Below are positions 60,875 through 64,000 of a stretch of 64,000 nucleotides of DNA, piece by piece. This stretch comes from Collinsella aerofaciens (lineage in GTDB: Bacteria; Actinomycetota; Coriobacteriia; Coriobacteriales; Coriobacteriaceae), in contig NZ_CP084004.1 of assembly GCF_020181355.1 (NCBI RefSeq), positions 1,922,001 through 1,986,000 on the forward strand, in the 5' to 3' direction. Position numbers and translations under genes: made by a program. The stretch's first letter is position 1, and every line of letters starts with the position of its first letter. Under the pieces are notes generated by a model, which was not told the origin of the DNA, ran no database searches, and saw only the letters and a list, made by a program, of their open reading frames with translations.

Positions 60875-62250
60875 TAGCGCGGCTCGCCCACAACGGAGCC
60901 GGACAAATACCAGGTCTTGGCAACGTCAACGTCAACATCAACGATCTTGCCAACAAGCTGATCGATGCTGTAACCCTCGGGGATAGGCGCATGCACGGTC
61001 TGATTCTTGGGACTCTTGCCCAGCAGGACCGCGTCGTTCTTTTTACTCGTTCCCTCAATGAGCGCCGGCACCACAGTATGAAGCTCACCCTGGTTATACT
61101 CGTGTGCCGTAGTCTCGATAACCTTAACCAGGCGGTTGAAACGCTCGAGAATAACCTCATGCGGCGTAGGATCGTCAATCTCTGCGGCCGGGGTACCGGC
61201 GCGCTTGGAATAGATGAAGGTATAGGCCTGAGCATAGCGGACCGTCTCGGCAAGTGAGAGCGTCTGCTCAAAGTCCTCTTCAGTCTCGCCCGGGAAGCCA
61301 ACGATAATATCGGTCGAGAGCGCGATATCGGGCATGCGGTTGCGAATGCGATCGACCAGGCCCAGATAGTCCTCGCGTGTATAACGGCGATTCATCTCTT
61401 TGAGGATACGCGTGGAGCCCGACTGAACGGCCAAGTGAAGCTGCGGCATGACGGCGGGCGTCTCGGCCATGGCGTCGATGGTCTCGGGCAGCAGATCCTT
61501 AGGATGAGAAGAGGTAAAGAAGATGCGCTCCACACCCGTATCACCCACGGCACGCAGCAGATCGGCAAAACGCGGCTTGCCAAACAGATCGCGACCATAT
61601 GAGTTAACGTTTTGGCCCAGCAGCGTAATCTCGCACACGCCCTGGCGCACCAAACCGGTCACCTCGTCGACAATTTCCTCGAAGGGGCGGCTCTTTTCGC
61701 GACCGCGCACGTACGGCACGATGCAATAGGTACAGAAATTATTGCAGCCCGTCATAATGGGCACCCAGGCGTGATACTGGGTCTCGCGATGCCACGGCAT
61801 GCTCATGGCATCCGTATCCTCATGCTCATTGGTGCGGATATGACGCTTGCCATCAAGGAACGCCTCGGCAATGAGCTCTGCCACATGTGCGATGGAATGC
61901 GTACCAAAGATGACATTGACGTTATCGACGTTGGTGAGCAGGCCCTCGCCATCGCGCTGCGCGATGCAACCACCAACGGCAACCACACGCTTGCCCGAAG
62001 GCGAAGGCGGCAGGCTTTTACAGGAATTGCACTGGCCGTACAGGCGAGTATCGGCGGCCTCGCGCACGCAGCATGTCATGAAGACAACAATATCGGCATG
62101 CTCGGGATCGAGCGCCATGAGGCAACCATACGAATCGAGCAGACCGCTCACGCGCTCGGAGTCGTGCTGATTCATCTGGCAGCCAAAGGTGCGGATAAAG
62201 TAGGTTTTACCGGCAAGAATATCGCGTACGGAACGCTGGTCCATGTGCAT
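60874..62250 (-). CDS. miaB: tRNA-2-methylthio-N6-dimethylallyladenosine synthase
   Basis: A 458-residue radical-SAM methylthiotransferase acting after MiaA. The N-terminal UPF0004 domain shows TFGCQMNQHDSER and MTCCVREAAD cysteines; the radical-SAM cluster is in GCNNFCTYCIVPYVRG; a TRAM domain ends the protein. The start at 62250 (MHMDQ) follows AGGAC; an ATG two codons later is equally possible. Confidence 0.93.
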   Translation of the reverse strand: MHMDQRSVRDILAGKTYFIRTFGCQMNQHDSERVSGLLDSYGCLMALDPEHADIVVFMTCCVREAADTRLYGQCNSCKSLPPSPSGKRVVAVGGCIAQRDGEGLLTNVDNVNVIFGTHSIAHVAELIAEAFLDGKRHIRTNEHEDTDAMSMPWHRETQYHAWVPIMTGCNNFCTYCIVPYVRGREKSRPFEEIVDEVTGLVRQGVCEITLLGQNVNSYGRDLFGKPRFADLLRAVGDTGVERIFFTSSHPKDLLPETIDAMAETPAVMPQLHLAVQSGSTRILKEMNRRYTREDYLGLVDRIRNRMPDIALSTDIIVGFPGETEEDFEQTLSLAETVRYAQAYTFIYSKRAGTPAAEIDDPTPHEVILERFNRLVKVIETTAHEYNQGELHTVVPALIEGTSKKNDAVLLGKSPKNQTVHAPIPEGYSIDQLVGKIVDVDVDVAKTWYLSGSVVGEPR

Positions 62251-62296
62251 AAGTCCTAACGATGGAGAGGGGGGGGCGAATCGAGGCAAGCAGAAG

Positions 62297-62614
62297 CTAT
62301 GCCACAGGCTTAACATCATCCATGACGACGTTATCCATAGCAGCTCGATTGATCTGGTGAACGTAGATAGAAAGGCGAATGGCCGTGCGCGACTCCCCGT
62401 TAATGAGGATGTCGGAGAACACGGGCGCGCAGGAAATATCAAAACCGGTTGGAATCAAAAAACCGCGCGCGATAGCCACGGCCTTAATGGCCTGGTTGAC
62501 AGCACCAGCGCCGACACACTGGATGTTGACGGGTACACCATCCTTGACCATGCCGGCGATGGCGCCGGCAACGGACGCGGGCGATGATTTGCTTGATACC
62601 TTCAGGCAATCCAT
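62297..62614 (-). CDS. spoVS: SpoVS family protein
   Basis: A 105-residue Alba-like protein matching SpoVS: LKVSSKSSPASVAGAIAGMV and VGAGAVNQAIKAVAIARGFL are the family core. SpoVS aids sporulation in Bacillus but is widespread in non-spore-formers such as this, where its role is unknown. The ATG follows AGGAG. It lies between miaB and the GHKL ATPase gene. Confidence 0.88.
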   Translation of the reverse strand: MDCLKVSSKSSPASVAGAIAGMVKDGVPVNIQCVGAGAVNQAIKAVAIARGFLIPTGFDISCAPVFSDILINGESRTAIRLSIYVHQINRAAMDNVVMDDVKPVA

Positions 62615-62688
62615 GAAGAAACTCCTGCGTTTAAAAGTACGTTTTAACTGCAATAACTGTATCGTACCGAGTGGACTCGGTAAAGGCA

Positions 62689-63774
62689 CTATTCCTCTTT
62701 GGCAAGATCGAAGGTCACAGTGATTCGATCACGCGAAACACGAATCTTTGGGTCGCCACAAAGGTTGAGATAGTACCGGGCGGCAAGGTCATTAAAGTCA
62801 CGCTCCACAGCACGCGAAAACTGTGCCATGTCATCCTTGGCAATACGTAGCCCGCGACGATCCTTCGCAAGATCGACAGGAGCCGGCGCATGCGAGGACG
62901 AATCACGCTCGCGCAGCAGACGCGCGGTCACACCGCGAACGGGCTTAATCTGCCCTGCCAAAATGCGATGAGCAGTGCGCTCGGACATCTCAAGACCCAA
63001 ACCCGAACAGATACGGATAAAGTCCTCGGCATCAGAGGCAAGGCCTAAACGATCGACAACCGGAAGCTCACTCTCGTCATCAATGAACAGGAGACGCGAC
63101 GTATCGAGCCGACTTGACGCCTGAGCATAAAGGGTCGCGGCAATCTCAGACGGAGAACCAAGATAGACATCGCAACCACACAACTCCTCGAGCGCAAACT
63201 CACAAGCAGCGCGAATAATATTATGCGGGCCGCGAGCACAGACATAACGTCCGTCCTCATCCCTGACGGCCTGGGGCCAGCTGGACTGATCGGCACGCTC
63301 ACTGAGGCGGTCGGCCGCAACGCTCACCTTAAAGGCCGAGCCAAGGTCGACACCAGACGTGACCACACGGGCCTCGTCAGTGTTCTGCTTGATCGAAAAC
63401 AATGCCATGCCACGACCGTGAACGCCCCAACGGTCCATCTTCATGCTCTCGAGCTTGGAGGTAACGCGGGCATCGAAGATTCGCTCTTGCATATCCTGTG
63501 GAACGCCCGAACCGTTATCCAGAAAGACAAGCGTGCGGACGCCATCTTCCTTGGTCGTGGCGAGATAGACCTTGTCGGCACCAGCATCGCGAGCATTACG
63601 GAGCATTTCGATGACGATATCCTCGACATGCTGAATGTCGTGCTTTGCCTGGCGCCGCTCGGCCTCCGAAACGCGGAGGCGGACATACCCCTCGCCAAGG
63701 TTTTCCTCGACGCGAAGGTTGCCCTCCCCCGACATCGACGCGATAAATGAGATGAGCTCGTTCGCGTCGTTCAT
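62689..63774 (-). CDS. GHKL-type ATPase
   Basis: A 361-residue soluble protein with a histidine-kinase-like ATP-binding fold: N box IVIEMLRNARDAGADKV, G1 LDNGSGVP and G2-like GVHGRGMALFSI. There is no phosphoacceptor or receiver domain; the C-terminal half (after residue 200) is unassigned. The ATG at 63774 lies one base after the rny stop, so it is coupled to RNase Y. Function unknown; the layout recalls MutL/Hsp90-like ATPases. Confidence 0.75.
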   Translation of the reverse strand: MNDANELISFIASMSGEGNLRVEENLGEGYVRLRVSEAERRQAKHDIQHVEDIVIEMLRNARDAGADKVYLATTKEDGVRTLVFLDNGSGVPQDMQERIFDARVTSKLESMKMDRWGVHGRGMALFSIKQNTDEARVVTSGVDLGSAFKVSVAADRLSERADQSSWPQAVRDEDGRYVCARGPHNIIRAACEFALEELCGCDVYLGSPSEIAATLYAQASSRLDTSRLLFIDDESELPVVDRLGLASDAEDFIRICSGLGLEMSERTAHRILAGQIKPVRGVTARLLRERDSSSHAPAPVDLAKDRRGLRIAKDDMAQFSRAVERDFNDLAARYYLNLCGDPKIRVSRDRITVTFDLAKEE

Positions 63775-63775
63775 G

Positions 63776-64000
63776 TTATTTAGCGATATCGACGGCACGG
63801 CTCTCGCGAATCACGACGACGCGCACCTGACCGGGATACTCCATCTCTTCCTCGATCTGATGGGCGATATCGTGCGCAAGCACCGTGGACTGAGCATCGG
63901 AGATCTTGTCCGGCTGAACCATGACATGAACCTCGCGACCGGCCTGCATGGCATAGGTACGCTCGACGCCGTCGTGAGAGTTGGCAATCTCCTCGAGCTT
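63776..64000 (-). CDS. rny: Ribonuclease Y, C-terminal end
   Basis: The last 74 codons of rny; the rest lies beyond the window. [20 protein letters not shown] and [20 protein letters not shown] are the conserved RNase Y tail. RNase Y is the membrane-bound endonuclease that starts mRNA decay in many Gram-positive bacteria. It leads the minus-strand run through hflX. Confidence 0.9.
   Translation of the reverse strand, partial: KLEEIANSHDGVERTYAMQAGREVHVMVQPDKISDAQSTVLAHDIAHQIEEEMEYPGQVRVVVIRESRAVDIAK

Overview
This 64 kb window looks like chromosome from a GC-rich intestinal Coriobacteriia, most like Collinsella. That is an inference from base composition, the Coriobacteriia-like gene content and order, a SpoVS-family gene beside miaB and rny, and the style of the surface proteins. 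It alternates between orderly housekeeping operons and eroded accessory islands.

1-16.2 kb is accessory. A defence island opens it: the end of an AIPR protein, a decayed Abi-family gene, an intact two-gene CBASS-like pair (CD-NTase with AGS-C sensor domain, then a small membrane protein with an unrecognised soluble domain), and a wrecked type I restriction locus. In that locus a transglutaminase-like gene between hsdM and hsdS remnants is split by the first of three IS30-family copies. Next come a sortase-anchored surface protein, a cluster of membrane or enzyme-fold proteins (membrane GIY-YIG protein, an unknown, and a dCTP-deaminase-fold protein with membrane tail), a DUF3825 protein, tRNA-Val with an IS1249-type element in its terminator, a nuclease-like orphan, and IS30 copy 2.

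16.2-34.2 kb is core genome, almost all on the + strand: a duplicated tRNA-Ala unit around a CAT-anticodon tRNA, an ABC-F ATPase, an M50 protease, scpA-scpB-rluB-cmk-plsC-ispH, a DUF512 protein, der-plsY-gpsA-rpe, a cysteine desulfurase, a NIF3 protein, a zinc-ribbon protein, coaBC and tRNA-Pro.

34.2-45.7 kb is accessory again: a truncated DUF6273 surface-protein end, a broken redoxin, a broken secreted peptide gene with a small membrane protein beside it (a decayed bacteriocin-like locus), a one-polypeptide ABC exporter, about 1.5 kb of gene-poor, hairpin-rich DNA, an orphan ribbon-helix-helix protein, and a very GC-rich lantibiotic-immunity type ABC transporter with its own two-component system.

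45.7-64 kb is core: pgsA-like, FHA and MerR (FtsR-like) regulators, apt, an NlpC/P60 hydrolase, IS30 copy 3, degV with a DUF1836 regulator sharing its operator, trxB, a diacylglycerol glycosyltransferase, two large related hairpins, dut, nrdR, a LysM protein divergent from lexA over three LexA boxes, an acyltransferase-like membrane protein, and a minus-strand run rny > GHKL ATPase > spoVS > miaB > miaA > hflX.

The three IS30 copies are each 1621 bp with identical transposase translations, and each is flanked by a perfect 13-bp target duplication, which suggests recent transposition and an unusually long duplication for this family.
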